Counted from the first letter of the stretch, positions 1 through 6,998 are shown. The stretch is 12,886 nt of DNA from Desulfobacterales bacterium (GCA_029938515.1 JAOZUU010000025.1:1-12886), one strand, 5' to 3'. A program made the numbers and translations. The notes: a model not told the origin generated them from the letters alone.

Positions 1-4
1 CCCA

Positions 5-68
5 AGGCTTTAAAAAATACTCGGCATAGCCGATCCGCCTCAGGCGGACCTGCGTTTTTTAAAAGCCT
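5..68. terminator. Two-hairpin palindromic structure, probable operon-end terminator
   Basis: Two perfect hairpins lie side by side: TCGGC-ATA-GCCGA (21-33) and TCCGCC-TCA-GGCGGA (34-48). They are enclosed by an outer stem, 5-17 paired with 55-68 with one bulged A, so the whole can fold as a three-way junction. Read on either strand, a hairpin is followed within a few bases by a run of six T, so it could terminate transcription from both sides. It lies about 40 bases past the stop of the last antiporter-operon gene. The regular architecture also resembles dispersed REP-like palindromes. Seen directly: the pairing and T-runs. Inferred: terminator function. Confidence 0.6.
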
Positions 69-110
69 GATCATCTCAATATCTTGGCACATAGCTTCGC
101 GAAAAATCGC

Positions 111-311
111 TCAACTCAGGTTATAGAAAATATAAATCAGGGAAAGATAGAAAATACCAACGGCGACAAGCAGATAAAAAATCCGCTTGAATTTTGACGA
201 ACCTTCGTGGGCCAGTTCCATTTTCTCCTCGAAATCGGTCAGCCAGGCGGTAATTTCACCGTCCGCCTGTCGGTAGACCACTTCATCTCCCTCTACAACG
301 ATTTCGCCCAT
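111..311 (-). CDS. Small single-pass membrane protein at the end of the antiporter operon
   Basis: This is a 66-residue protein I do not recognise. Residues 1-42 are hydrophilic and acidic (several Glu/Asp, starting MGEIVVEGDEVVY). Residues about 44-64 form one strongly hydrophobic segment rich in Phe, Tyr and Ile preceded by KFKR, which suggests an N-in, tail-anchored topology. The ATG at 311 is preceded by a fair Shine-Dalgarno (AAAGGAA). It starts 57 bases after the stop of the NuoL/MrpA-like gene and before the hairpin structure at 5-68, so it is probably the last gene of the operon. By position it could be an accessory or assembly subunit of the antiporter, but nothing in the sequence proves this. 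Codon use looks like its neighbours. Confidence 0.65.
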   Translation of the reverse strand: MGEIVVEGDEVVYRQADGEITAWLTDFEEKMELAHEGSSKFKRIFYLLVAVGIFYLSLIYIFYNLS

Positions 312-368
312 TTTTATTTCCTTTTAGCGTAAAAACTCATATTACATTTTACATTGATCATCGCGTCC

Positions 369-1880
369 TTATGGAAACAATCCCCCGATCGCCAGATCCG
401 CCAGATCGAGAATGTAAAACGTTCCGGGGAAAAAGCAGAACACGATGGAAAAAATGGCCGTAATGGTCAGCGGAATTACCATAAACAGATACAGCGGCCG
501 CTCCCTTTCACTGCCGATCCGGACGGAATCATTCGATTCTTTTAGTGCAGCCGGTTTATCAAAAAAGGCCGTTTTTACAATCGGGAAGAAATAGATCACA
601 TCCAGCAGGGAACTGGTCAGGATGACAACCAGAAAAATCAGATAACCGCTTTGTACGGTCCCCAGACACAAATACCATTTGCTGATAAAACCGGCTACCG
701 GCGGCGCACCGGCCATGCCTACCGCGCCAATCGTAAAAGCAACCATGGTGACCGGCATCCGCCGACCGATGCCGGCCATCTGACTGATCTTTTTTTTACC
801 GGTGATAACCAATACCGCCCCGGCGCATAAAAAGAGGGTGATTTTCATAAATCCATGAAACGGGATGTGAATCATGGCCCCTTTAACCCCGTATGAACTC
901 AGAAGGGCCGCTCCAAAAAGAATGTAAGCGAGCTGACTGATTGTTGAGAAAGCGAGACGCCGTTTGAGGTTATCCTCCCCGATGGCGAAAAAAGATCCCA
1001 CGATCATGGTAAAGGAAGCCACCGCGCCAAGCATGAGGCCAAGTCCGAGCGCCTGCATCAGGTCAACGCCAAAGACATAGCAGACAATCCGTACGAATCC
1101 GAATACACCGGCTTTGACTACCGCAACCGCATGCAGCAAAGAGCTGACCGGTGTCGGGGCCACCATGGCCGCCGGCAACCAGGAATGAAACGGCATCCAC
1201 GCCGCCTTCATCGATCCCAGGGCAAACAGCGCGAACAATAACATCAGGGTGCCGGGAGATGCCGTATCCCTGGAAAGAATCCCCCCTTCGGTAAAAGCGG
1301 TGGTTCCGGTAAGGGCATAGGTCATCACGACAGCGGCAAACAAAAACCATCCGGAAGCAAGCAGATAAGATAGATATTTCCGGGTGGCCGCAAACGCTTC
1401 CTCATCTTCGTGGTGGGCGACCAGCCAGTAAGTTGAAAGGGTTAAAGCTTCGTAAAAGATGTAAAATGTTACCAGGTTGGCGGAAAACGCAATGCTTACG
1501 GCGGAAAAGATGGCCAGCGCGAACATAAAATAATATCGGGTCTGGGCATGTTCATCCAGCGCGCGCATGTAGCCGATGGAATAGACCGAAACCAGAATCC
1601 ATAGAAAGGAAGATGTAATCGCAAATATCAGCCCGAAGGCGTCCACCCGATACCCGACCTCCAGGCCGGCGGCAATGGTGATAATGTGGCTGACGATAAC
1701 CTTTCCTTCGAGGATAATCGGAGCCATGGAGATAATTACGGCAAACTGGGCCACAGCGGCGATAAGGGTACAGCCTTCGCGTATGTTGGGCCGGCGGCGA
1801 AAGAAAAAAATAAGCAGGGCGCAACCGAAAGGGAAGGCCAGCGCCAGCAACGGACGAACGGAGTGGATAACCGGATTCAT
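369..1880 (-). CDS. NuoL/MrpA-N-like proton-translocating antiporter subunit (second large subunit)
   Basis: This 503-residue polytopic membrane protein belongs to the proton-antiporter family shared by complex I NuoL/M/N and MrpA/D. It would form one ion-translocating channel in the membrane. Visible key residues are Glu144 in TM5 (YEALTLSTYW), Lys225 in TM7 (MKAAWMPFHSW), the APTPVSSLLHAV motif at 241-252 with His250, Lys256 in TM8, LKRRLAFSTISQLAY at about 305-319, His338/His342, and Lys401 in TM12 (FISKWYL). The APTPVSSLLHA motif is NuoL/MrpA-type rather than MrpD-type, but the long C-terminal part of MrpA is absent; its equivalents are separate genes upstream. The start is set at ATG 1880, which overlaps the preceding stop as ATGA and has a GGGAGGG Shine-Dalgarno 5 bases away. 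A longer reading from 1949 would run deep into the previous gene and is rejected. Confidence 0.9.
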   Translation of the reverse strand: MNPVIHSVRPLLALAFPFGCALLIFFFRRRPNIREGCTLIAAVAQFAVIISMAPIILEGKVIVSHIITIAAGLEVGYRVDAFGLIFAITSSFLWILVSVYSIGYMRALDEHAQTRYYFMFALAIFSAVSIAFSANLVTFYIFYEALTLSTYWLVAHHEDEEAFAATRKYLSYLLASGWFLFAAVVMTYALTGTTAFTEGGILSRDTASPGTLMLLFALFALGSMKAAWMPFHSWLPAAMVAPTPVSSLLHAVAVVKAGVFGFVRIVCYVFGVDLMQALGLGLMLGAVASFTMIVGSFFAIGEDNLKRRLAFSTISQLAYILFGAALLSSYGVKGAMIHIPFHGFMKITLFLCAGAVLVITGKKKISQMAGIGRRMPVTMVAFTIGAVGMAGAPPVAGFISKWYLCLGTVQSGYLIFLVVILTSSLLDVIYFFPIVKTAFFDKPAALKESNDSVRIGSERERPLYLFMVIPLTITAIFSIVFCFFPGTFYILDLADLAIGGLFP

Positions 1881-3382
1881 GGCGTCCCTCCCAGTCCGAA
1901 ACCGGTGTTGATCGCGCCAAGAAAAGGATGGAGGGTTCCGGAGATCCACACGATACCGAAAACAAACGACAGAACCCCCAGAAATAATCCGGGCACAAGC
2001 ATACTTGCCGGGATTTCATTCACCCCGCCCCCCCCGGGAAGGATGGCCTCTTTCTCGGTGCGGATATACATGATCTCGATGACACGCCAAAAGTAGACGA
2101 TCATCAGAAGCGTGCTGGCAAAAATCACGGCCACGAACACGTACCCGCGAGCTTCCAGCGCCGCCCGGATCAGGTACCATTTGGTAACGAACCCGACCCC
2201 AGGCGGCATTCCGATCATTGCCAGGGCCGCCAGGATCATCGCCAGGCTCGTATAGGGCATTCGTCGGCCGAGACCGGCAAATTGACGAATATCCCATAAA
2301 TTATATCGATAAATGAAGCCGCAGGCGGCCATGAACATGCAGCCTTTGATCACCGCGTGGTTGAGAATGTGCATGACGGCCGGTGTCAATCCCAGCGAGG
2401 ATGATGGGGCCAGGCCGACAGCCAAAATGATATAACCCACGTTGGCGATACTGGAATAGGCCAGCATTCGTTTGAGATTGTATTGATTGATGGCGAAAAT
2501 AGAACCGATGATTATGGCCACGGCGGCTGCCCAGCAGATGATCCCGAACACGGGCAGGATCTCCTTGATAAAGCCTAATGTGAATACGGAAAAAATGATG
2601 CGTATAAGGGCATAGACAAATGTCTTGGCTACGGCAGTGGAGATAATCACGCTCACGGCCGACGGGGCATAAGTGTATGCGTCCGGTTGCCAGCTGTGCA
2701 GCGGAAACAGGGCGATTTTAATGGCAAATCCGATGAAGATAAAGACGAAAGCCGTCTGGACAACCCGTGAACCGTACAGATCCGGCAAAAGCATGCGCAA
2801 ATCTTCCATGTTCAGCGAACCGGTGGCAACGTATAAATAGCCGATTCCTATCAGGTAGAACGAGGCGCCGATGGTGCCGATAATGAGGTAACGCAAGCTG
2901 GCAAATGGGGCTTTATCCCGTCCGCTGGCAACCAGGGCGTAACCGGATAGGGAAGCGACTTCGAGAAGAACGAAAAGGTTGAACATATCACCGGTGATGA
3001 TAATTCCCAGCAGCCCGGTTATCAGCAGCATATAAAGGGTCCAGAACAGGGAAATTTTTTCCGGCAGTTCCTGTTCAACGCTTTTTTTGGCATAAACGGC
3101 TGCCAGCCATCCAAGCAAGGATACCAGGGCCAGCATAAAAGCGGTCAGATGATCGACCCTAAATTCAATTCCCCAGGGAGGTTGCCAGCCGCCGAGCTGG
3201 TATTGGGTCGGTCCGTAACGGAGGACCGAATCAAGGGCAACGGCAGCCGACACTACGCATACAGACAGCCCCCCCATAGCTAAAGGGAAAGCCAGTTGTT
3301 TATTCCGCCAACCGAAAAAAAAGATGAAAATGGAGGCGATAAGTGGAGCGACAACAATGATGGCAGGGAATTGGTGCAGCAT
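1877..3382 (-). CDS. mnhD: Mrp-type cation/proton antiporter subunit D
   Basis: This 501-residue protein has about 14 membrane segments and belongs to the NuoM/N-MrpD family of proton-translocating antiporter subunits. Conserved charged residues of the channel are visible: Glu141 in TM5 (VLLEVASLSGYALV), Lys222 in TM7 (IKIALFPLHSW), His229, Lys253 in TM8 following YAPSAVSVI, His338, Lys346 and Lys401 in TM12 (FVTKWYL). LKRMLAYSSIANVGY at 303-317 is the typical family motif. The length fits MrpD. ATG 3382 lies directly against the stop of the upstream cyclic-nucleotide-fold gene (no gap), and its own stop overlaps the next start as ATGA, so the three genes are translationally coupled. By order and motifs it is the counterpart of MbhH/MbsH; this comparison rests on family knowledge, not on a search. 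Confidence 0.92.
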   Translation of the reverse strand: MLHQFPAIIVVAPLIASIFIFFFGWRNKQLAFPLAMGGLSVCVVSAAVALDSVLRYGPTQYQLGGWQPPWGIEFRVDHLTAFMLALVSLLGWLAAVYAKKSVEQELPEKISLFWTLYMLLITGLLGIIITGDMFNLFVLLEVASLSGYALVASGRDKAPFASLRYLIIGTIGASFYLIGIGYLYVATGSLNMEDLRMLLPDLYGSRVVQTAFVFIFIGFAIKIALFPLHSWQPDAYTYAPSAVSVIISTAVAKTFVYALIRIIFSVFTLGFIKEILPVFGIICWAAAVAIIIGSIFAINQYNLKRMLAYSSIANVGYIILAVGLAPSSSLGLTPAVMHILNHAVIKGCMFMAACGFIYRYNLWDIRQFAGLGRRMPYTSLAMILAALAMIGMPPGVGFVTKWYLIRAALEARGYVFVAVIFASTLLMIVYFWRVIEIMYIRTEKEAILPGGGGVNEIPASMLVPGLFLGVLSFVFGIVWISGTLHPFLGAINTGFGLGGTP

Positions 3383-3898
3383 CTACTTTTTCCGGTTATT
3401 ATCGTCTTTTTCCTTCTGTAGCAGACTTCCGATCTCAGGATGGTGCCGAATCACCTTAAGAAACTGCTCCGTCCGGATATCGTAACGTTTTTTAACAACA
3501 TGCAGCAGCCGGTGACTCATGATGTATCCCAAATGATAATCTTTATCGAAAAGTGCTTTCAATTTCTCTGCCCGAAACGAGAGCAGTTGAGCCGGTTCCG
3601 CACAGATCGCGTCGGAGGTATAGAATTCGGCCTCTTCATCCAGCAAGGCCGACCAGCCAAAACCAAACCCCGCTTTTATCGAACTTATGGAAACGGTTAC
3701 CCCGGTGGCAATTCGCTGTTCCAACAATACCTTCCCCTGGAGAACAGAAAAATAACGGTCGGCTTTGTCTCCCTGGTGAAAGACGAATTCTTTTTCATCG
3801 TACTGAAGCAACTCGGTAATCGGTATCAGTTTATCGAGCATGTCATCGCTTAAATATCTCATCATGACGATTTGTTTCAGCGCTTCCCTGGATATCAT
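3383..3898 (-). CDS. Cyclic-nucleotide-binding-fold protein with atypical ligand pocket
   Basis: This 171-residue soluble protein has residues about 15-110 that read as a Crp-type cyclic-nucleotide-binding beta-barrel (Phe-x-His-Gln-Gly-Asp at 40-44 and VLQGKVLL at 52-59). A helical tail at 111-171 ends in a highly charged stretch. No helix-turn-helix DNA-binding domain is visible, so it is not a complete Crp/Fnr regulator. The phosphate-binding cassette is abnormal: the usual Phe-Gly-Glu-x-Ala-Leu reads FGWSALL at 80-86, with Trp replacing the ribose-binding Glu, and no Arg occurs from 80 to 100 where the phosphate-binding Arg should lie. Canonical cAMP or cGMP binding is therefore doubtful. 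ATG 3898 has an AGGAG site 6 bases upstream. The gene sits inside the antiporter operon and abuts mnhD, so it may sense something for, or regulate, the antiporter. That role is inference. Confidence 0.85.
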   Translation of the reverse strand: MISREALKQIVMMRYLSDDMLDKLIPITELLQYDEKEFVFHQGDKADRYFSVLQGKVLLEQRIATGVTVSISSIKAGFGFGWSALLDEEAEFYTSDAICAEPAQLLSFRAEKLKALFDKDYHLGYIMSHRLLHVVKKRYDIRTEQFLKVIRHHPEIGSLLQKEKDDNNRKK

Positions 3899-3990
3899 GA
3901 TCGCTCCTATAAACGTTTTCTATAGTAATTAAGAAAGAATTGAGGGGTCGCTATTCCCCAGTTCTATAGCCTCCGCAGAGGTGTCATCTG

Positions 3991-4082
3991 GTTGATACTT
4001 GATTCTGGATGCTTGATCCTGGATAAAAATAAGGTATAATTCTTTGTTGATACCCAGTACCTATAAACCAGTATCCAGTATC
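3991..4082. repeat. Palindromic heptamer-repeat element, copy A
   Basis: The 263-bp gap between mnhC and the cyclic-nucleotide-fold gene holds this element. The left arm is a degenerate 7-bp tandem array (units such as tggttga, tacttga, ttctgga, tgcttga, tcctgga). After an AT-rich centre, the right arm (4068-4082) carries the inverse unit CCAGTAT twice, so the arms can pair. Copy B lies at 9909-9994. TTCTGGAT (4003-4010) and GCTTGATnCTGGATAAAAA (4011-4029) are shared with copy B, which has exactly one extra heptamer between them. I see no gene in the rest of the gap. Confidence 0.75.
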
Positions 4083-4161
4083 TTGCCCCAATGGAACCTC
4101 ACGTTTTTTCTTTATGAAAAGGGATAGGTGGACTAAAAAATATTATCACAGATACTATATC

Positions 4162-4557
4162 TCAGGCTTCTCGGATCCTTTCCAGAATCTCGTTTTCTTC
4201 CAACGTGTGATACTGCTGATGGACCTTGATCACCAGTGTCAGGGCCACACCCAGCGTGGCGACAGCCACGACGATGGCTGTCAGCATCAGCACATGGGGC
4301 AACGGATTGATATAGTGAGTGGCCGTTACCGCCGTATGGGCGGCATCATGGCCATGCTCGATAATGGGGATCGTGGCGTTTTTTTTAGCGCCGATGGATA
4401 TAAAAAAAAGGATAACGGCCGTCTGAAGGATGTTCATGCCGATAATCTTCTTGACCAGATTTTTCTTGGCAATGATGCCGTAAAGGCCGATCATCATCAG
4501 CACAATATATACCCAGTAGTTCACCCTTGAAATCAGAACGTCCAGAAGCACTTCCAT
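4162..4557 (-). CDS. mnhC: Mrp-type cation/proton antiporter subunit C (NuoK-like)
   Basis: This 131-residue protein has three predicted membrane helices and is homologous to complex I NuoK and MrpC/MbhG. It helps form the lateral membrane channel next to the MrpD-type subunits. The family hallmark NPLPHVLMLTAIVVAVA lies at 84-100, followed by TLGVALTL; the first helix ends in GLYGIIAKKNLVKKIIG. The loop between helices 2 and 3 (about 57-84) is unusually His-rich (EHGHDAAHTAVTATHY), a possible metal- or proton-sensitive patch. The C-terminal tail of about 25 residues is charged. ATG 4557 follows the mnhB stop by only 2 bases. Downstream there is a 263-base gap with a palindromic repeat before the next operon gene, the largest break in this otherwise tight cluster. 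Confidence 0.92.
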   Translation of the reverse strand: MEVLLDVLISRVNYWVYIVLMMIGLYGIIAKKNLVKKIIGMNILQTAVILFFISIGAKKNATIPIIEHGHDAAHTAVTATHYINPLPHVLMLTAIVVAVATLGVALTLVIKVHQQYHTLEENEILERIREA

Positions 4558-4559
4558 GG

Positions 4560-5390
4560 CTACAACCCCTCGTCGTGTTTTCCGGCCGAGGCCAGGTTGT
4601 AGTACAACGTTACCATGACGGCCATGACCGCGATACCGACGCCGATTTCAACAATCAGGATTCCGTGGGACCTGGCCGTCACGGGGTCGACGCCAAGTAC
4701 GCCGGCCAATGCGCTGTAGTCCAAGTAGTTCAACCCCAGGAGCATGCACAACACTCCCGTACCGGCATAGATGAAAACCCCGAGGGTACACAACAATACG
4801 GTTAAACGCTCTCCCATCCGCCGGGTGGCCGATCGCAGATTGAATGCAACGGCATAGAGAATCATGGCGGCCCCCAGGATGACGCCGCCCTGAAAGCCAC
4901 CACCCGGGCTGTGATGACCGTGGGCGATGACATACAACGCGAAAATTTGAATAAATGGCACGATCAGTCGACAGGTGGTTTTAACGATCAGATCATGCGG
5001 CACCCAAACCGAATCGATTCGTTCGAATGCCGCCGATTTCTCTGGAAATTTGCCGCTCTTTTCGATCCGGAGGGTGATGCCGGTGGGAATATGACGGTAA
5101 AGCCGGGTTTCCGTCTCTTCTTTTCGAAAAATCCGCAAAAGAAAGATGCAGGCGATACCGGCCGTGAAGATGACGATGGTCTCGAACATGGTATCGTATC
5201 CCCGGTAATCGGCCAAAACGGCGGTGACAAGATTCGGAACGGAAGTATCTTCCACGGACTTCTCGATATAGTACGGAGATACATGGCTGCTGGCCGGTGA
5301 GGCAGGGTCCCCCCATGGTGGAAATTCAAGCGAGCCGTAGATCAGCACGCTTCCCAGGATGACAACCAGAATCAGACCGCCTATCTTCAA
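4560..5390 (-). CDS. mnhB: MbhE-MrpB fusion subunit of the Mrp-type antiporter
   Basis: This 276-residue membrane protein is made of two units. Residues 1-90 resemble MbhE or the extreme C-terminal part of MrpA: one helix at about 4-20, the motif DYRGYDTMFE at 61-70 and a second helix at 70-88. After a charged linker (about 89-130), residues 131-276 are MrpB, with four helices and the hallmark HGHHSPGGGFQGG at 157-169. It forms part of the membrane core linking the small subunits to the antiporter channels. Translation starts at TTG 5390, which overlaps the upstream stop as TTGA. An AGGAGG site (5399-5404) lies 8 bases upstream, so the rare start is well supported, and no in-frame ATG competes nearby. 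MbhE and MbhF(MrpB) are separate proteins in Pyrococcus Mbh, so the fusion is notable. Confidence 0.9.
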   Translation of the reverse strand: MKIGGLILVVILGSVLIYGSLEFPPWGDPASPASSHVSPYYIEKSVEDTSVPNLVTAVLADYRGYDTMFETIVIFTAGIACIFLLRIFRKEETETRLYRHIPTGITLRIEKSGKFPEKSAAFERIDSVWVPHDLIVKTTCRLIVPFIQIFALYVIAHGHHSPGGGFQGGVILGAAMILYAVAFNLRSATRRMGERLTVLLCTLGVFIYAGTGVLCMLLGLNYLDYSALAGVLGVDPVTARSHGILIVEIGVGIAVMAVMVTLYYNLASAGKHDEGL

Positions 5391-5632
5391 TCTTCGGTCC
5401 TCCTGGATGTACGAAATACGGCAGCGACGAACAGCACCGTACTGATGCCGGCCCCTACCGACGCTTCAGTGAAGGCGACATCGACCGCACCCATGATGGC
5501 CCACAACAGACACATCATAAAACTATAGGCCCCGAACAAGATGGCCGCGCTCAGTAAGTCTTTGACGGCCAGGGCACCGACAGCCAGGATGATCACGATG
5601 ATCAGGATAAGAAGTTCAATCTGCCAGATCAT
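5387..5632 (-). CDS. MbhD-like subunit (MrpA C-terminal domain, DUF4040-type)
   Basis: This 81-residue protein has three hydrophobic segments (about 5-22, 27-48 and 58-73). It corresponds to the MbhD subunit, equivalent to a domain near the C-terminus of MrpA. Its hallmark is the conserved acidic pair in DVAFTEASVGAG at 51-62 (Asp51, Glu56), with Lys24-Asp25 earlier in the chain. These residues are thought to lie on the ion path between the small subunits and the antiporter subunits. The start is ATG 5632, which overlaps the mnhG stop as ATGA and has an AAGGGG site just upstream. An in-frame ATG at 5665 would add 11 residues inside mnhG and is less likely. It is coupled at its 3' end to the TTG start of mnhB. 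Confidence 0.85.
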   Translation of the reverse strand: MIWQIELLILIIVIILAVGALAVKDLLSAAILFGAYSFMMCLLWAIMGAVDVAFTEASVGAGISTVLFVAAVFRTSRRTED

Positions 5633-5955
5633 GCCTGCCCCTTTTCTGCAGGCGGTTTTGTCCACGGTTTCAATCCGGCCCTGACACCGGCATCGACAAT
5701 GGCATGGGTAGCCGTCGGACTCGTTATAAAGACAAACACAAGAATCAAACCGATTTTCAATGCCGTTAAATACAATCCTTGCGAAAAAGCAATATATAAT
5801 GCCAGGGTACCGATGGTAGTCACCAATCCGAAGGTATCGAGTTTACCGGCCGGATGCAGTCGGGAATAAAAATCCGGGAATCGGAGAATACCTAAAGTAC
5901 CGCCGGTAAAAAAGATCAGGCCGCATATCAAAAGAAGTGTAAAGATAATATTCAT
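5629..5955 (-). CDS. mnhG: Mrp-type cation/proton antiporter subunit G
   Basis: This 108-residue protein has three membrane helices, as expected for MrpG/MbhC. The hallmark GTLGILRFPDFYSRLHPAGK lies at about 19-38 and is followed by the DTFGL motif; the third helix is ALKIGLILVFVFITSPTATHAI. MrpG is a small subunit of the antiporter membrane core. ATG 5955 sits 82 bases after the mnhF stop, with AAAGGGG a little far upstream (about 12 bases), so initiation may be modest. Its stop overlaps the start of the MbhD-like gene as ATGA. The length and motifs are normal for the family. Confidence 0.92.
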   Translation of the reverse strand: MNIIFTLLLICGLIFFTGGTLGILRFPDFYSRLHPAGKLDTFGLVTTIGTLALYIAFSQGLYLTALKIGLILVFVFITSPTATHAIVDAGVRAGLKPWTKPPAEKGQA

Positions 5956-6037
5956 TAAATTTCATTCCCCTTTCGGTCCGGGATTTCACCTTCCGGCCCG
6001 AATCGACGAAGATCCGAAATCTTAGGGTACGACCAAT

Positions 6038-6328
6038 TCAGCGATGAGGGCTTTCGTCATATAAGCCTTTTCGTTTCTGAAAATACCTTGAAGCCGCCAG
6101 CACGGCGATAAAATTCAACATGGCATAGGCCAGGGCAATATCAACGAACATGTCCACCCGATGATACATCAGTCCGATGAGAATCAGGAGCGTCGTGGTT
6201 TTGCTGCCGATGGCATTGACGCCGATCAAACGGTCCAGAATCGTCGGGCCGCGCACCGCCCGATACAAAGACAGAAACATCAGCAAACACAGGTACAGAC
6301 CGGTATATAGAAAAACGTGTTCCATCAT
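6038..6328 (-). CDS. mnhF: Mrp-type cation/proton antiporter subunit F
   Basis: This 96-residue protein has three membrane helices and is typical of MrpF/MbhB. The conserved segment is RGPTILDRLIGVNAIGSKT at about 26-44, with the DRL acidic/basic pair, followed by DMFVDIALAYAMLNF. MrpF is thought to help carry the ion in the antiporter core. The start at 6328 (Met-Met, second ATG at 6325) overlaps the mnhE stop as ATGA, so translation is coupled. AAGGA lies directly before the first ATG, which slightly favours the second Met. The C-terminal KRKGLYDESPHR is polar and short. The next gene, mnhG, follows after 82 bases. Confidence 0.92.
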   Translation of the reverse strand: MMEHVFLYTGLYLCLLMFLSLYRAVRGPTILDRLIGVNAIGSKTTTLLILIGLMYHRVDMFVDIALAYAMLNFIAVLAASRYFQKRKGLYDESPHR

Positions 6329-6903
6329 TCCTTGAATACGCGGGCGATTCGGTGCTCCATTTCACCGGGCAGTGGCTCACCCGAGGGCACATCGATGCAA
6401 TGAACCGTGAATCGGCCCATTACGGAAACATTTACGGTTATGGTTCCGGGCGTTAACGTGATGGAATTGGCAAAAGTGGTCCGGGCAATATCACTTTCCA
6501 GATGACTGTTAAATTCGATGATGTGCGGATCGATTAACTCCATCATTCTGGGATGAAAGGACAGACGGAGCACGTGCAGGTTGGCAAGTAAAATCTGATA
6601 GAGCAACCAGGGAACATACCATGCAAATCTAATCCAACAGGATAAAAAATCAGTTTTCAATCCGGAGGGGAACAGCAGATCACTGGAAAAAATAGTTACC
6701 AGCAGGCAGGAAACCACGCCTAGAGATAGATGAAATAGATCGAATTTACCGGAAAAGATCAGCCAAAAGCCAATCATAATGATGAAGGTGATAATAAAAG
6801 GTAATGTAGATGATCGCTTTTTGGTGGGGTGTTGCGGTTGATGCGTCTGCAGCACAGGCTGGTTGGGCTCCCGGGTCGGGGTTATTTTTTTATCAGCTCC
6901 CAA
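6325..6903 (-). CDS. mnhE: Mrp-type cation/proton antiporter subunit E, first gene of the operon
   Basis: With the start chosen here this is a 192-residue MrpE/MbhA homologue. It has a polar Pro/Gln-rich tail of about 30 residues, two closely spaced helices (PFIITFIIMIGFWLIFSG and LSLGVVSCLLVTIF), a third helix (WYVPWLLYQILLANL), then a soluble domain with the family hallmark TTFANSITLTPGT. Two starts are possible. ATG 6990 (221 aa) has no Shine-Dalgarno and coincides with the predicted transcript start of the sigma-54-like promoter at 6999-7015. TTG 6903 has GAGGAGGG 7 bases upstream. I therefore prefer TTG 6903, as for the other TTG start in this operon (5390). Even so, the N-terminal tail is longer than usual for MrpE. 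Its stop overlaps mnhF as ATGA. Confidence 0.88.
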   Translation of the reverse strand: MGADKKITPTREPNQPVLQTHQPQHPTKKRSSTLPFIITFIIMIGFWLIFSGKFDLFHLSLGVVSCLLVTIFSSDLLFPSGLKTDFLSCWIRFAWYVPWLLYQILLANLHVLRLSFHPRMMELIDPHIIEFNSHLESDIARTTFANSITLTPGTITVNVSVMGRFTVHCIDVPSGEPLPGEMEHRIARVFKE

Positions 6904-6910
6904 TCCTTGA

Positions 6911-6918
6911 CCCTCCTC
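6911..6918 (-). promoter_or_regulatory. Strong Shine-Dalgarno deciding the mnhE start
   Basis: GAGGAGGG on the minus strand lies 7 bases before TTG 6903, an optimal distance. The alternative ATG at 6990 has no comparable site. This supports the shorter MnhE. Confidence 0.6.
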
Positions 6919-6998
6919 TTCCAAAAGTATCTTATCTATAACAATTGCTTGGGGGGCACGTTCTGGGTTCGTGTCGGTGGTATTAGCCATGACAATAG

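Noticed and set aside
84..100. TTGGCACATAGCTTCGC on the plus strand, resembling a sigma-54 promoter
   Set aside because: The GG and GC are 11 bases apart instead of 10, the TTGC core is broken by an extra C, and no plus-strand gene follows.
1881..1949. N-terminal extension of the NuoL-like protein from ATG 1949
   Set aside because: It would overlap mnhD by about 70 bases with no family similarity, whereas ATG 1880 has an ATGA overlap and a strong Shine-Dalgarno.
3440..3853. Plus-strand ORF opposite the cyclic-nucleotide-fold gene
   Set aside because: The minus-strand protein has clear domain structure and good coupling to mnhD; the plus-strand frame has none.
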